Origin: Flavobacterium sp. AG291
GTDB taxonomy: Bacteria; Bacteroidota; Bacteroidia; Flavobacteriales; Flavobacteriaceae
DNA: 64,000 nt
Assembly: GCF_003350375.1 (NCBI RefSeq)
Contig: NZ_QQAR01000004.1
Location: forward strand, 1 to 64,000
Reading direction: 5' to 3'
The translations under genes and the position numbers were made by a program. The notes below the pieces were generated by a model. It was not told where the DNA came from, ran no database searches, and saw only the letters and a program-made list of their open reading frames with translations. Shown piece by piece: positions 44,094-53,661 of this stretch (positions are counted from its first letter, which is position 1; each line of letters starts with the position of its first letter).

Positions 44094-45527
44094 TTAGTAA
44101 CCGTTATTAAGTTTAAAATTATCATAAGCATTCAGGAAAGCTTCACTAAAAAGCCTGCCCTGTTTTTCATATCCATCTTTAGAGTAATGTACCCTGTCTG
44201 TACTCATCAGTCCTTTGGCAGCATTTCGGTTAACGCTGAAAAGCCCTCCCATCTCGGAAAAAAGGTCCCAGGTGGCATAATTTTTTTCAGTCTCTTCAAC
44301 TAATATCTTTTTGGCATAATCTGCGACAAACATATTAGGATATTTCCTTTTAAATAATGACGGTGGTGGTGTCATTACCAATATCGCTGCATCAGGATTC
44401 TTTTCCTTTACATTTGCAATGAAAGTATTCATCTGAGTTTTGTAAGCATCACCATTCATTTTATCAAATGACTCATTGGTTCCTAGAGAAATAATAACCA
44501 GATCAGGACTAAGCGCAGGAAGCTGATCAAAGAACAAAGGATATTTATTATAATCAGAACATTTCGCTCCGTTAACACCTATACTATGATATAACAGCCC
44601 GGCATCATCTTTTTCCAGAGATACTCCGCTAAGTGTATATTCAACAGGTCCTTTAGCAGGCAACAGATAAATTTTATCCAGTTGGGCATCGCTGTGATAC
44701 GAACTAGCCTTTGCTTCGGTTGTAAGTGCAAGAGGTATAAACTCTGATCGTTTTACCTGTTTCTTTTGCATCTGGCTTGTTGGAATCTTAAGAATTTTTC
44801 CTGCCCTGATATTATCACTTTTAAGTCCGTTTGCTTTTTTTATCTGAGCAATGCTTACATCATATTTATTAGCTATGCTTCCTAAAACCTCCCCGCTCTT
44901 AATACGGTGGGTTATTTTTTTAGGAACCGTAGATTCAAGCACTATAGTTTTTGAACTTGTTGCCAAATCGAAATAAGGCTTATTACCCGGTGTGATAACC
45001 TTTATGGTATTAAAGTCGTAAGAACTATCCCTTACATTAAGAGCCAGTACAAAATCTTCACGGGTTTTAAGAGCTATACCGCTTAGCCCTACATTCATTC
45101 CGGCTTCTGGTGCATATATATTTCTTCTGCTTTGCCATGAGGCATTCGAACTAAAGCCTACATAACGTCCGCCATTGGTACGTGCCAGTTTATACGGAAA
45201 AGAAAACCCGCAACCCGCATTACCAAAACGCTCCTGCAAGCTTTTACGTATTACCCCTGTCATCAAGTCAGCCTGGATATGGGAGTCGCCAACATGAACA
45301 ATATTTACATGCCCCTTTTTTTCTTTTTCCATCTGATAAAGCTTCATAAAAACAAGCTTTAAGGCAGAAGTATTGGTAATAATATTGTCACCGGAAACAA
45401 TTTCGGTAGTATCAATATTTACGTAACCTGCAAACACAGAATCTATCTCCACTTCGGTAGTATCGACCTGTGCTGATGCAGAAAAACACAACAGCAGGAA
45501 TAGTATGGCTAATAGCTTATTCTGCAT
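44094..45527 (-). CDS. SGNH/GDSL hydrolase with inserted LysM domain
   Basis: A 477-residue exported esterase or acetyltransferase. The signal peptide ends at about 20 (FSASAQ). Block I is GDSHIQAD with Ser82, VISLGTNESFD is the Asn block, and DRVHYSKDGY near the end has the Asp-x-x-His pair. A LysM domain (about 205-249, HRIKSGEVLGSIANKYDVS ... RAGKILKIP) sits inside the hydrolase fold and should bind peptidoglycan or another GlcNAc polymer. Overlaps the upstream SGNH gene by 11 bases; the MBOAT gene follows three bases later. Confidence 0.9.
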   Translation of the reverse strand: MQNKLLAILFLLLCFSASAQVDTTEVEIDSVFAGYVNIDTTEIVSGDNIITNTSALKLVFMKLYQMEKEKKGHVNIVHVGDSHIQADLMTGVIRKSLQERFGNAGCGFSFPYKLARTNGGRYVGFSSNASWQSRRNIYAPEAGMNVGLSGIALKTREDFVLALNVRDSSYDFNTIKVITPGNKPYFDLATSSKTIVLESTVPKKITHRIKSGEVLGSIANKYDVSIAQIKKANGLKSDNIRAGKILKIPTSQMQKKQVKRSEFIPLALTTEAKASSYHSDAQLDKIYLLPAKGPVEYTLSGVSLEKDDAGLLYHSIGVNGAKCSDYNKYPLFFDQLPALSPDLVIISLGTNESFDKMNGDAYKTQMNTFIANVKEKNPDAAILVMTPPPSLFKRKYPNMFVADYAKKILVEETEKNYATWDLFSEMGGLFSVNRNAAKGLMSTDRVHYSKDGYEKQGRLFSEAFLNAYDNFKLNNGY

Positions 45528-47019
45528 TTGTGGTGTCAGGTTTTTTGATTATAGAATCCTGTTTTTTAACAACAGGTTTAGACGGCTCCGCAACTGTAGA
45601 TGCTGACGGAACGGATGGAGCCATTCCCCTTAGCTTTTTGTACTGTTCGTAACCATTATTTATCTGCTTATAAATAAGATCTGATACTTGCTTAGCTCCT
45701 CTAAAGTTAAAGTGCGTATAATCCTTATTTGCTTTTGCAGGTGCTTCCTCAACCCATTTTACCATCGAGCCGTCACCACCCATCAGGGTATAAAGATTAA
45801 TATAGGCAGCCTCAGAACTTACGGCATATTTACGTTGTGCGCGTGTAAGAGGCACTACGGCTGAATCGGTTTTCATTTCAAGATCATACTTGGTAGATTT
45901 ATCCGCGGTAGAAATAATCAGTATAGCGACACCCGGGAAACATTCGCGAAGATGCGCCACAACTCTGGCCATTTTCTTCTCATACCAGCTATAATTTAGC
46001 GATCCATAGTTCAGTACGTTAGTACCATATTGAAGCACTATAAGATCATAACCAAGCTTTTCATTGAAAGCCTTCATTACCTCAGTATTAAAAGTTCCAA
46101 TAGGAAGTCCTGAGTTACCCCTGTTAGAGAAGTTATCTACATGAACCCCCTTGCCGTTATCAAAGTTAAATCCATAGAAAGGAATCGAATCAGCTTTAAC
46201 AAAGTTAGCCTTAAACGATTTTATATCTCCTGTCCCAAGGCTAAGCGTATTTACCCTTTTTGACGGATTCAGTTTTTTAGCGATAGTATCTTTACCTACT
46301 ATAAAGTTTACACTTGCCTCCCTGTTTCCTGATTTACCATAGAAAAGTGTAGGATTGTTTAGTGAAGACAAATGCGAAAGGTTACTTGCTTTATATTTTA
46401 CCCAAACCGGCTCAACTGTATCTTTTTTAACAAAGAATACGTGTCCGTTAACACCAAATGGCTTAACCGGATTTTTCACATTTAGATACGAAAGAGTTTT
46501 CCAGTTAGATGAGAACTGGTGCGATATCGTGCTTCTTGATGGTGCCGACTCCGATGTAATATTTACAAACCCTACACCTTCACCGCCAAACCTATTCTGA
46601 AGGCTTGCCCTGAATTCTTTAACGATCATATCGCCATCAGTCATCGAGTCGCCAAAGTAGGCGATCCTTACATTACCCTGTTGTTTGGTTTCCAGTTGAA
46701 GTAGCTTTTCATAGAAAAGTACCAAATGCTGATAACCTTTATAATCATCAAAATTTTCAGTCGGGAACTTAATACCGTTTACAGCCTCAAAGCTAATACG
46801 GCTGTTGTCCTGTAATGTATCGTTTTGTTCTTCCGCTACACCTTCATCTTCAGCTGCAGCTTCGAGCGCAAGGCTGTCTACTACTACATTTTTAGTTGCA
46901 ACAGGAGTTTCCGAGAATATCTTCTTTGGTAAAAATGGCTTAAACACCAATAGCGATATCACTGATATCACTATAATGGCATACGACTGAAAAAAGTAAG
47001 GCTTATTCTGGTTCATCAC
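45517..47019 (-). CDS. SGNH hydrolase, membrane-anchored
   Basis: A 500-residue protein. An N-terminal membrane segment (about 12-30) is not followed by a clear cleavage site, so it is probably anchored in the inner membrane facing the periplasm. Block I is FGDSMTDGD with Ser125, VLQYGTNVLN is the Asn block and YTHFNFRG carries the final His. The C-terminal tail is low in complexity and Lys/Pro-rich (KPVVKKQDSIIKKPD). It likely works with the neighbouring MBOAT protein in adding or removing acyl groups. It begins seven bases after the argS stop. Confidence 0.88.
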   Translation of the reverse strand: MMNQNKPYFFQSYAIIVISVISLLVFKPFLPKKIFSETPVATKNVVVDSLALEAAAEDEGVAEEQNDTLQDNSRISFEAVNGIKFPTENFDDYKGYQHLVLFYEKLLQLETKQQGNVRIAYFGDSMTDGDMIVKEFRASLQNRFGGEGVGFVNITSESAPSRSTISHQFSSNWKTLSYLNVKNPVKPFGVNGHVFFVKKDTVEPVWVKYKASNLSHLSSLNNPTLFYGKSGNREASVNFIVGKDTIAKKLNPSKRVNTLSLGTGDIKSFKANFVKADSIPFYGFNFDNGKGVHVDNFSNRGNSGLPIGTFNTEVMKAFNEKLGYDLIVLQYGTNVLNYGSLNYSWYEKKMARVVAHLRECFPGVAILIISTADKSTKYDLEMKTDSAVVPLTRAQRKYAVSSEAAYINLYTLMGGDGSMVKWVEEAPAKANKDYTHFNFRGAKQVSDLIYKQINNGYEQYKKLRGMAPSVPSASTVAEPSKPVVKKQDSIIKKPDTTNAE

Positions 47020-47026
47020 TCAACAA

Positions 47027-48808
47027 TTACATACGCTCTGGCATATCAATGCCAAGCAGGCCGAAAGCAGCTTTTATAGTTTCACCAACTTTCTTAGAAA
47101 GCTGAACCCTGAATAGTTTTATATTCATATCTTCTTCTCCAAGTATAGATACTACCTGGTAGTAAGAACTGAATTCTTTAGCAAGGTCATAAGCATAATT
47201 AGCAATTATAGCCGGGCTGTAGGAATGAGCAGCCGTTTGAACTATAGTAACGAAAAGTTCCATCTGCTTTATAAGATCCTTTTCTTTTGCATGAAGTTCA
47301 ACATCTGTCACATCTTTAGCTAAATCAAAATCAGCTTTACGCAATATAGCCCTTGTTCTTACATACGACATTTGTATAAAAGGTCCTGAATCTCCGTTAA
47401 AGTCAATAGACTCATTCGGATCAAAAAGGATACGTTTTTTAGGATCTACCCTCAGCATCTGGTATTTAAGGGCACCAAGGCCAATAGTCTCATATAATTT
47501 TGCTTTCTCCTCGTCTGAGTAACCTTCAAGTTTACCCAGTTCTTCAGAGATGCTTTTTGCAGTAGCGGTCATTTCTGCCATCAGGTCATCTGCATCAACT
47601 ACAGTACCCTCACGGCTCTTCATTTTTCCTGACGGAAGGTCAACCATTCCGTAAGACAGGTGGTACAGGTTCTGAGCCCAGTCATATCCTAATTTCTTAA
47701 GGATTAGGAAAAGCACTTTAAAGTGGTAATCCTGCTCATTACCCACAGTATATACCATACCCCCAACATCTGAAAAATCTTTCACACGCTGGATAGCAGT
47801 TCCGATATCCTGAGTGATATATACCGATGTTCCGTCAGAACGCAACACAATCTTACGATCAAGACCATCAGATGTAAGATCGATCCAAACTGAACCGTCA
47901 GGATCTCTTTCAAACACACCTTTAGCAAGACCATCAGCAACTACGTCTTTACCTAAAAGGTAGGTATTGCTTTCATAATAGTTCTGGTCAAAACTAACGC
48001 CTATGTTTGCATAGGTTTCTTCAAACCCTTTGTAAACCCAGCCGTTCATTTTATTCCAAAGTGCCATTACCTCAGCATCACCGGCCTCCCATTTACGAAG
48101 CATTTCCTGTGCTTCAAGAAGTATTGGAGCTTTTTTCTTAGCCTCCTCCTCGGTCATACCTGAAGCTACAAGCTCGTTTATTTCATTTTTATAGTGCTTA
48201 TCAAACTCGACGTAATAATTACCTGCAAGTTTGTCTCCTTTTATGTTATCGCTATCCGGAGTTTCACCATGTCCAAATTTCTCATACGCCAGCATCGACT
48301 TACAGATGTGAATACCCCTGTCATTGATAACCTGTGTTTTGTATACTTTTTTACCTGCTGCCTCAATAATATTGGCAACCGAGAACCCAAGCAATACATT
48401 ACGGACGTGTCCTAAGTGAAGTGGCTTATTGGTATTTGGCGAGGCATATTCTACCATAACAGCTTTGCCATTCGGGTCGTGTGCCGGAAAAGCAAATTTG
48501 TCATCGTTCTTAATGCCGTTAAAATAGTTGATATAGTATGCATCGGCAATAACAAGGTTAAGGAAACCACCTACCACGTTGAATTTTTCTACCTCAGCAG
48601 TATTTTCAACCAGGTACTCTCCTATTTTACTACCAAGCTCGGCAGGGTTAGTGCCTTTTATAACCTTAAGCAGTGGAAAAATAACCATGGTAACATCACC
48701 TTCAAATTCTTTCCGTGTAGCCTGTATTTCAACTTTTTCTACAGTTACACCATACAAAGCTTCAACTGCTTTGATAATTTGGAAAGTTAAGATATTCGAT
48801 AATGCCAT
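47027..48808 (-). CDS. argS: Arginyl-tRNA synthetase
   Basis: Class I enzyme that charges tRNA-Arg. The HIGH-type motif is ASPNTNKPLHLGHVRN, and the KMSKS place reads SGKMKSREGTVV. The N-terminal Add1 domain and C-terminal DALR anticodon-binding domain are present (593 residues, normal). It is the first gene after a TATCTTTG promoter, and the SGNH gene begins seven bases after its stop, so argS and the O-acylation genes appear to share a transcript. Confidence 0.97.
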   Translation of the reverse strand: MALSNILTFQIIKAVEALYGVTVEKVEIQATRKEFEGDVTMVIFPLLKVIKGTNPAELGSKIGEYLVENTAEVEKFNVVGGFLNLVIADAYYINYFNGIKNDDKFAFPAHDPNGKAVMVEYASPNTNKPLHLGHVRNVLLGFSVANIIEAAGKKVYKTQVINDRGIHICKSMLAYEKFGHGETPDSDNIKGDKLAGNYYVEFDKHYKNEINELVASGMTEEEAKKKAPILLEAQEMLRKWEAGDAEVMALWNKMNGWVYKGFEETYANIGVSFDQNYYESNTYLLGKDVVADGLAKGVFERDPDGSVWIDLTSDGLDRKIVLRSDGTSVYITQDIGTAIQRVKDFSDVGGMVYTVGNEQDYHFKVLFLILKKLGYDWAQNLYHLSYGMVDLPSGKMKSREGTVVDADDLMAEMTATAKSISEELGKLEGYSDEEKAKLYETIGLGALKYQMLRVDPKKRILFDPNESIDFNGDSGPFIQMSYVRTRAILRKADFDLAKDVTDVELHAKEKDLIKQMELFVTIVQTAAHSYSPAIIANYAYDLAKEFSSYYQVVSILGEEDMNIKLFRVQLSKKVGETIKAAFGLLGIDMPERM

Positions 48809-48831
48809 TTTGTATTATTTTTTTAAGCGTG

Positions 48832-48839
48832 CAAAGATA
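48832..48839 (-). promoter_or_regulatory. -7 element TATCTTTG of argS operon
   Basis: TAnnTTTG on the minus strand, 23 bases before the argS start. Confidence 0.65.
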
Positions 48840-49150
48840 AACATATTTTACCAACGTCCTGAAACGATTTTTTCTAAATAAATCATAATTTAAAGCCCAA
48901 TCTGTTTATTATCCAAAAAAAAACGAAGACACTGATTAACAGTAGATTTCATTTTAGTACAAGGTACACCAAAATTCTTCAAAATTTGTTAAGCTTATTT
49001 TGTTTCTTTCTAAATAATATTTTTTTCGCATTTTTTTGTAACAAAACACACTCTTGATTGTCTTATTGTTAAATGCATAAAGCAGGATTGTTATTAAATT
49101 CTGCCAATGCATGAAGGGTAACTTGTATTGAATGTTAGTTTTACAGACAG
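48840..49150. other. Divergent intergenic stretch, argS / receptor
   Basis: Just over 300 AT-rich bases between the argS promoter and the receptor promoter. I see no gene, repeat array or known RNA element in it. T-rich runs near 49010-49040 could be upstream promoter sequence. Confidence 0.4.
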
Positions 49151-49158
49151 TACCTTTG
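49151..49158 (+). promoter_or_regulatory. -7 element TACCTTTG of the receptor gene
   Basis: TAnnTTTG 29 bases before the ATG at 49188. Confidence 0.6.
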
Positions 49159-49187
49159 CCAAAAAATCATCAATCAAATCACGAACA

Positions 49188-51590
49188 ATGAAATTTAAGT
49201 TCTTATGCATGCTCCTGTTTGGGAGTATCATGACTATGGCTGCCCAAAACACAGGTACCATATCGGGTAAAATTATTGACAGTAAAACAAAAGAGGCACT
49301 ACCTTACGTAAGCATTGTCCTAAAGGAAAATGGTACTGTAACCGGCGGAGGCATTTCTGAAGAAAACGGAACTTTTACCATCAAAAGCCTTCCGCTAAAA
49401 AACTATGCTGTAGAAATACAGTTTATGGGATACAAGACCGTAAACCTTACGGCAAATCTCAACAATTCATCAAAAAGCGTAAATCTCGGCACTATTAATA
49501 TTACCGAAGAAGCTTCAACGCTTGACGAAGTAAACATCGTAAAAGAAGTTTCTACCATTGAGCAAAAGCTGGACCGCAAGGTTATAACCGTAGGCCGTGA
49601 CTTAACCACTGCGGGAGGTACTGCATCGGAGATCATGAATAATATACCATCGGTAAATGTTGATCAGGACGGTAATATCTCTCTTCGCGGAAACACAAAT
49701 GTAAGGGTACTTGTAGACGGAAGGCCTACCAATATCGATCCTGCCCAGTTGCTAAAGCAAATTCCCGCAACCACTATTAAAAAAATTGAGCTGATTACCA
49801 ATCCGAGTGCCAAATACAATCCGGAAGGGATGAGCGGTATTATAAACATCGTACTTCATAAAAACTCAAAGGATGGTTTTAACGGAAGCTTTAATGCCGG
49901 TCTCACTTTTGGTGAAACTCCTAAAACCAACAATTCGTTAGACATGAACTACCGCAAAGGGAAAGTTAATTTCTTTACAACCCTTGGCAGTAATGAGGGC
50001 AAGCAATTTAACGGTGGATATGTTAACCGCCTTGACAAAGACTCACATCAGCTTATCGATGTCGTGAATGACAACAAAAACTTCCTTGGTAAAATTGGCA
50101 TGGATTACTACATTAATGACAACAACACATTGTCAGTATATACCAACCAAAACTACAGCAGCGGCATTGCTACCATAGCTACTAATGCTACTTACGACCC
50201 TTCTTTAGGACAGCCGGATATCTCACAGGTATCTGATCTGGACGGCGACAGCTATAACAACTCCTACAACCTGGCTTTTAAGCATAAGTTTGAAAAAGAA
50301 GGACATACCCTTGATTTCGAAGGCAACTATAACGACTCTCAGGAGAATCAGAATGTAGATTACAACACCACAATCGGTACTGTTCCTGGATTTTATTATG
50401 ACAATGTAGAGGACAACCGTCAAAACATGACCTTAAATCTAGACTATGTAAATCCTTTGAGCGATAAGTCTACACTAGAGCTTGGCGCCGAAGCAAGGCT
50501 GATACGCTCAGACAACATTTATAGTACAACAAACCCGCTTATTGTTGAACTTGGCCAGGAATATGTTGATTACACCTACGATCAGGATATATATTCACTA
50601 TATGCCACATACGGGCAGAAATTTGAGAAATTTAGTTACCAGCTGGGTGCGCGTTTCGAAAGCTACAAAGTAACTGCAAACAATACCGGTATACCGGCGT
50701 TTAAAGATGATTACCTAACAGTATACCCTTCGGCTTACCTGACATACAGCCTTAATGAGAAAAATATGCTGCAATTAAGCTACAGCCGTCGTGTAGACAG
50801 GCCAAGCCTTGAGCAGACAAAACCTATAAGGGAGTTTGCTACACCGCTTTTCACCTCGATAGGCAATCCTGAACTGAAACCACAGTTTACTAATTCAATT
50901 GAATTTAATTATACCAAAATGTTTGGTAAAGGGTCTTCTATAACTGGTGGTGTATTCTACAGATTGATAAATGACGAGATTAGCAGAATACTGTATCCTA
51001 ACGAAACTACCGCAAACAAAGATGACCAGGTAATGAGCTATGGCAACTTCAACAACAACAATGCCTTTGGTTTTGAAGTTTCTGCAAACTATAAAGTGAA
51101 CAAATGGCTGGACATGCAGCCTGCAATAGACTTTTCGAGTATTGATCAAAAAGGCAGAATCTCTATCGAGCAGACCGACGGAACCTATATCGTTGAAACC
51201 AAAAGCATAACAACAAATGCTTTTAACGCAAGGCTTAACGTTAACCTAAAAGCAAACAGCAGATTAAACTTTAACGTATTTGGTTTCTACCGCGGGCCGG
51301 TAAACGGAATCCAGAATGATACTAAAAACATGTATAAAATAGACAGTGGTATGCGTTATACCCTGCTTGACAACAAAATGACACTTAGTCTTCGCTACAA
51401 CGATATGTTCAAAACTATGCGTTATGGTTTCGAATCAAAAAATCCGTTTCCACAGGAAGGAGAATTCCGTTGGGAAAGCCGTACGGTGTACTTCGGAATT
51501 AACTATATGTTTGGAGGAGGTAAAAACAGGGCATTACAACGCAAGCAACGCGACGATAATACAAAACAAGCAGGTGGTGGAATGTTCTAA
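49188..51590 (+). CDS. TonB-dependent receptor-like outer-membrane beta-barrel protein
   Basis: An 800-residue outer-membrane protein. The signal peptide (LLFGSIMTMAAQ) is followed by a carboxypeptidase-like regulatory domain (GTISGKIIDSKTKEALPYVS), a plug-like region (IMNNIPSVNVDQDGNISLRGN, IELITNPSAKYNPEGMSGII) and a beta-barrel of the outer-membrane beta-barrel (OMP_b-brl) type. The plug phrase VRVLVDGRPTN is typical of this subgroup, whose substrates are mostly unknown. The ATG at 49188 is chosen since the longer frame starts 20 codons upstream across the promoter region. Single-gene unit. Confidence 0.9.
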   Translation: MKFKFLCMLLFGSIMTMAAQNTGTISGKIIDSKTKEALPYVSIVLKENGTVTGGGISEENGTFTIKSLPLKNYAVEIQFMGYKTVNLTANLNNSSKSVNLGTINITEEASTLDEVNIVKEVSTIEQKLDRKVITVGRDLTTAGGTASEIMNNIPSVNVDQDGNISLRGNTNVRVLVDGRPTNIDPAQLLKQIPATTIKKIELITNPSAKYNPEGMSGIINIVLHKNSKDGFNGSFNAGLTFGETPKTNNSLDMNYRKGKVNFFTTLGSNEGKQFNGGYVNRLDKDSHQLIDVVNDNKNFLGKIGMDYYINDNNTLSVYTNQNYSSGIATIATNATYDPSLGQPDISQVSDLDGDSYNNSYNLAFKHKFEKEGHTLDFEGNYNDSQENQNVDYNTTIGTVPGFYYDNVEDNRQNMTLNLDYVNPLSDKSTLELGAEARLIRSDNIYSTTNPLIVELGQEYVDYTYDQDIYSLYATYGQKFEKFSYQLGARFESYKVTANNTGIPAFKDDYLTVYPSAYLTYSLNEKNMLQLSYSRRVDRPSLEQTKPIREFATPLFTSIGNPELKPQFTNSIEFNYTKMFGKGSSITGGVFYRLINDEISRILYPNETTANKDDQVMSYGNFNNNNAFGFEVSANYKVNKWLDMQPAIDFSSIDQKGRISIEQTDGTYIVETKSITTNAFNARLNVNLKANSRLNFNVFGFYRGPVNGIQNDTKNMYKIDSGMRYTLLDNKMTLSLRYNDMFKTMRYGFESKNPFPQEGEFRWESRTVYFGINYMFGGGKNRALQRKQRDDNTKQAGGGMF

Positions 51591-51649
51591 GCTACTGCCT
51601 GGCGACAACTTAATATGATATCTTCATATTAAATTTAGGTTTAGGTTGG

Positions 51650-51690
51650 AAAAACCCCGGGAGTTGCGCCCGGGGTTTTTGTTTTTTATT
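51650..51690 (+). terminator. Terminator of the receptor gene
   Basis: 12-bp stem AAAAACCCCGGG/CCCGGGGTTTTT, loop of seven, long T-rich tail. Confidence 0.92.
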
Positions 51691-51740
51691 TTTTTGTATT
51701 GAGATGTGAGATGCTGGATGTTTGATCTTTATTCTCAATT

Positions 51741-52244
51741 CTATTTTAAAATTTCAATTTCCGCGTTTTGCTTTACAGTTGCGTATAATTCATCCATTTC
51801 ATCATTGGTAACAGCAATGCAACCGGCTGTCCAGTCTTCCATTTTGTGGAGCTTCCCCATATACCCCCTGTCATTTCGCAGCCCGTGGATCTTGATATCC
51901 GCTCCAGGAGATTTTCCAAGTTTTAATGCATTAGCCTTATCCGTTTCATTTGGATACGACACTCCTAAATTCTTATAATAAGCACTACGCGGATTCCGGT
52001 CGTTGATTATGTAAATACCCTCAGGTGTTTTATTATCGCCTTCAAACTGTTTGTGCCCAACAGGGTCTTTACCTAAAGCTATATCATAGGTTTTTATAAG
52101 ATTCCCCTCAGAATAGACTTCCATTTTTCTTTCTGACTTTCGTACAACCAGCTTATCTATGATAGTACCTTTGGGTAATTCTGCAGGAGGATACCAATAC
52201 CAAACAACAAAGCCAAACGAAATAAGAAATAATAACCAAAGCAT
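51741..52244 (-). CDS. L,D-transpeptidase family protein (YkuD)
   Basis: A 167-residue membrane-anchored protein. The N-terminal segment (LWLLFLISFGFVVWYWY) is a signal anchor. The YkuD domain has KSERKMEVYSEGNLIKTYDIALG, TPEGIYIIN, His120 in IKIHGL and the catalytic Cys142 in WTAGCIAV. It may link peptidoglycan peptides or attach proteins; members of this short form are also called murein L,D-transpeptidase catalytic-domain proteins. Promoter element at 52279-52286. Confidence 0.9.
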   Translation of the reverse strand: MLWLLFLISFGFVVWYWYPPAELPKGTIIDKLVVRKSERKMEVYSEGNLIKTYDIALGKDPVGHKQFEGDNKTPEGIYIINDRNPRSAYYKNLGVSYPNETDKANALKLGKSPGADIKIHGLRNDRGYMGKLHKMEDWTAGCIAVTNDEMDELYATVKQNAEIEILK

Positions 52245-52278
52245 AGATTTTAGATTATAAATCGTAGAATTTAGATTT

Positions 52279-52286
52279 CAAAAATA
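52279..52286 (-). promoter_or_regulatory. -7 element TATTTTTG of the L,D-transpeptidase gene
   Basis: TAnnTTTG on the minus strand, 34 bases before the start. Confidence 0.55.
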
Positions 52287-52341
52287 GGAATAAAAGATAC
52301 GCCTACTCCTTTCAAGAGAAGAAAGCTTCACTCCAACCCAT

Positions 52342-52381
52342 AAAAAATCCCACTTAATTCTTATTTACAAATTAAGTGGGA
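52342..52381 (-). terminator. Terminator of fabH
   Basis: 12-bp stem TCCCACTTAATT/AATTAAGTGGGA; T-run on the minus strand. Confidence 0.88.
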
Positions 52382-52436
52382 TATTATATTTCAGTAGCAG
52401 TGTTGACTTTATAACTTTAAAAACGACAACTAAAGC

Positions 52437-53450
52437 CTACCATTTAATAATGGCACTACCCCAGGTAAAGCCGCTACCAAAGGCAGCTAATACCACAGTG
52501 TCGCCTTCTTTAATCTTGCCTTGTTCCCATGCTTCGGTTAACGCGATTGGCACAGACGCTGCAGTAGTATTACCATATTTCATGATGTTGTTATACACCT
52601 GATCATCAGTTAGACCGAATTTTTGCTGTATGAACTGTGAAATCCTAAGATTGGCCTGGTGAGGAATAAGCATATCGATATCGCTTACCTGAAGATCATT
52701 AGCCTTAAGTCCTTCATTGATTACCTCGCTAAAACGAACTATTGCATTCTTGAATACAAACTGTCCGTTCATATATGGGTAGTAGCTCTCATCATTAGGA
52801 TCGGCATCAGCGATAATATCAGTAACCCAACGTTTACCCATACCAGGAGCAATAAGTGAAAGTTCTTCGGCATGCTGTCCTTCAGAGTGAAGGTGTGTAG
52901 AAAGAATACCTTTTGTAAGGTCTGTTTCCCTGCTAAGAACAGCTGCTCCTGCACCGTCACCAAAAATTACTGATACAGCACGTCCGCGTGTTGTCATATC
53001 AAGACCGGTAGAATGCAGCTCAGAACCTATTACCAGAATGTTTTTATACATTCCTGTTTTGATAAACTGATCGGCAACCGAAATAGCATAGATAAAACCC
53101 GAACACTGGTTACGCACGTCAAGTGCTCCAACAGTGCGTTTCATACCAAGATCTCTTTGCACAAGAACACCCGGACCCGGAAAATAATAGTCAGGACTAA
53201 GGGTTGCAAATATGATGAAGTCAATTTCTTCTTTATCGATACCGGCACGCTCAATGGCAATTTTTGCAGCTTTAACCCCCATTGTGGTTGTAGTATCGCC
53301 ATCACCTTTTACAACATGTCTTCTTTCTTTAATGCCGGTACGCTCCTGGATCCACTCGTCATTGGTCTCCATTATTTTAGACAAATCTTCATTTGTCACA
53401 ACATTTTCCGGAACGTAATAACCTAATCCAGAGATTTTTGAATGATACAT
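52437..53450 (-). CDS. fabH: 3-oxoacyl-ACP synthase III
   Basis: Starts fatty-acid chains by joining an acyl-CoA to malonyl-ACP. The catalytic Cys116 is in RNQCSGFIYA, the His in LIPHQANLRIS and the Asn in YGNTTAASVP; NDEWIQERTGI is at the start. The 337-residue length is normal. It is a single gene outside a fab cluster, so a second, specialised KAS III role is possible. Promoter element at 53481-53488. Confidence 0.9.
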   Translation of the reverse strand: MYHSKISGLGYYVPENVVTNEDLSKIMETNDEWIQERTGIKERRHVVKGDGDTTTTMGVKAAKIAIERAGIDKEEIDFIIFATLSPDYYFPGPGVLVQRDLGMKRTVGALDVRNQCSGFIYAISVADQFIKTGMYKNILVIGSELHSTGLDMTTRGRAVSVIFGDGAGAAVLSRETDLTKGILSTHLHSEGQHAEELSLIAPGMGKRWVTDIIADADPNDESYYPYMNGQFVFKNAIVRFSEVINEGLKANDLQVSDIDMLIPHQANLRISQFIQQKFGLTDDQVYNNIMKYGNTTAASVPIALTEAWEQGKIKEGDTVVLAAFGSGFTWGSAIIKW

Positions 53451-53480
53451 AAATTGATTATTTTATTAAAAATCAGTTTA

Positions 53481-53488
53481 CAAAATTA
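53481..53488 (-). promoter_or_regulatory. -7 element TAATTTTG of fabH
   Basis: TAnnTTTG on the minus strand, 30 bases before the start. Confidence 0.6.
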
Positions 53489-53613
53489 AACATTCTTTAA
53501 AATTAAACCTCATTTAATGCCTGATTTTTAGTTAATACAACTTTCAAGCCTCTTTAAACAAGTTTTATTTCATCAGAAAAAATTAACCTTATAACGATTT
53601 GATTATCAAACTA

Positions 53614-53644
53614 TTTGTTTTACTCAAAGTTTATTTTATATTTG
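53614..53644 (+). promoter_or_regulatory. Promoter with TTTG and TATATTTG elements
   Basis: TTTG at 53614-53617 and TATATTTG at 53637-53644, 19 bases between: a full Bacteroidota -33/-7 pair before the TonB-C-like gene. Confidence 0.7.
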
Positions 53645-53661
53645 AACCATAAACTTTTTTT

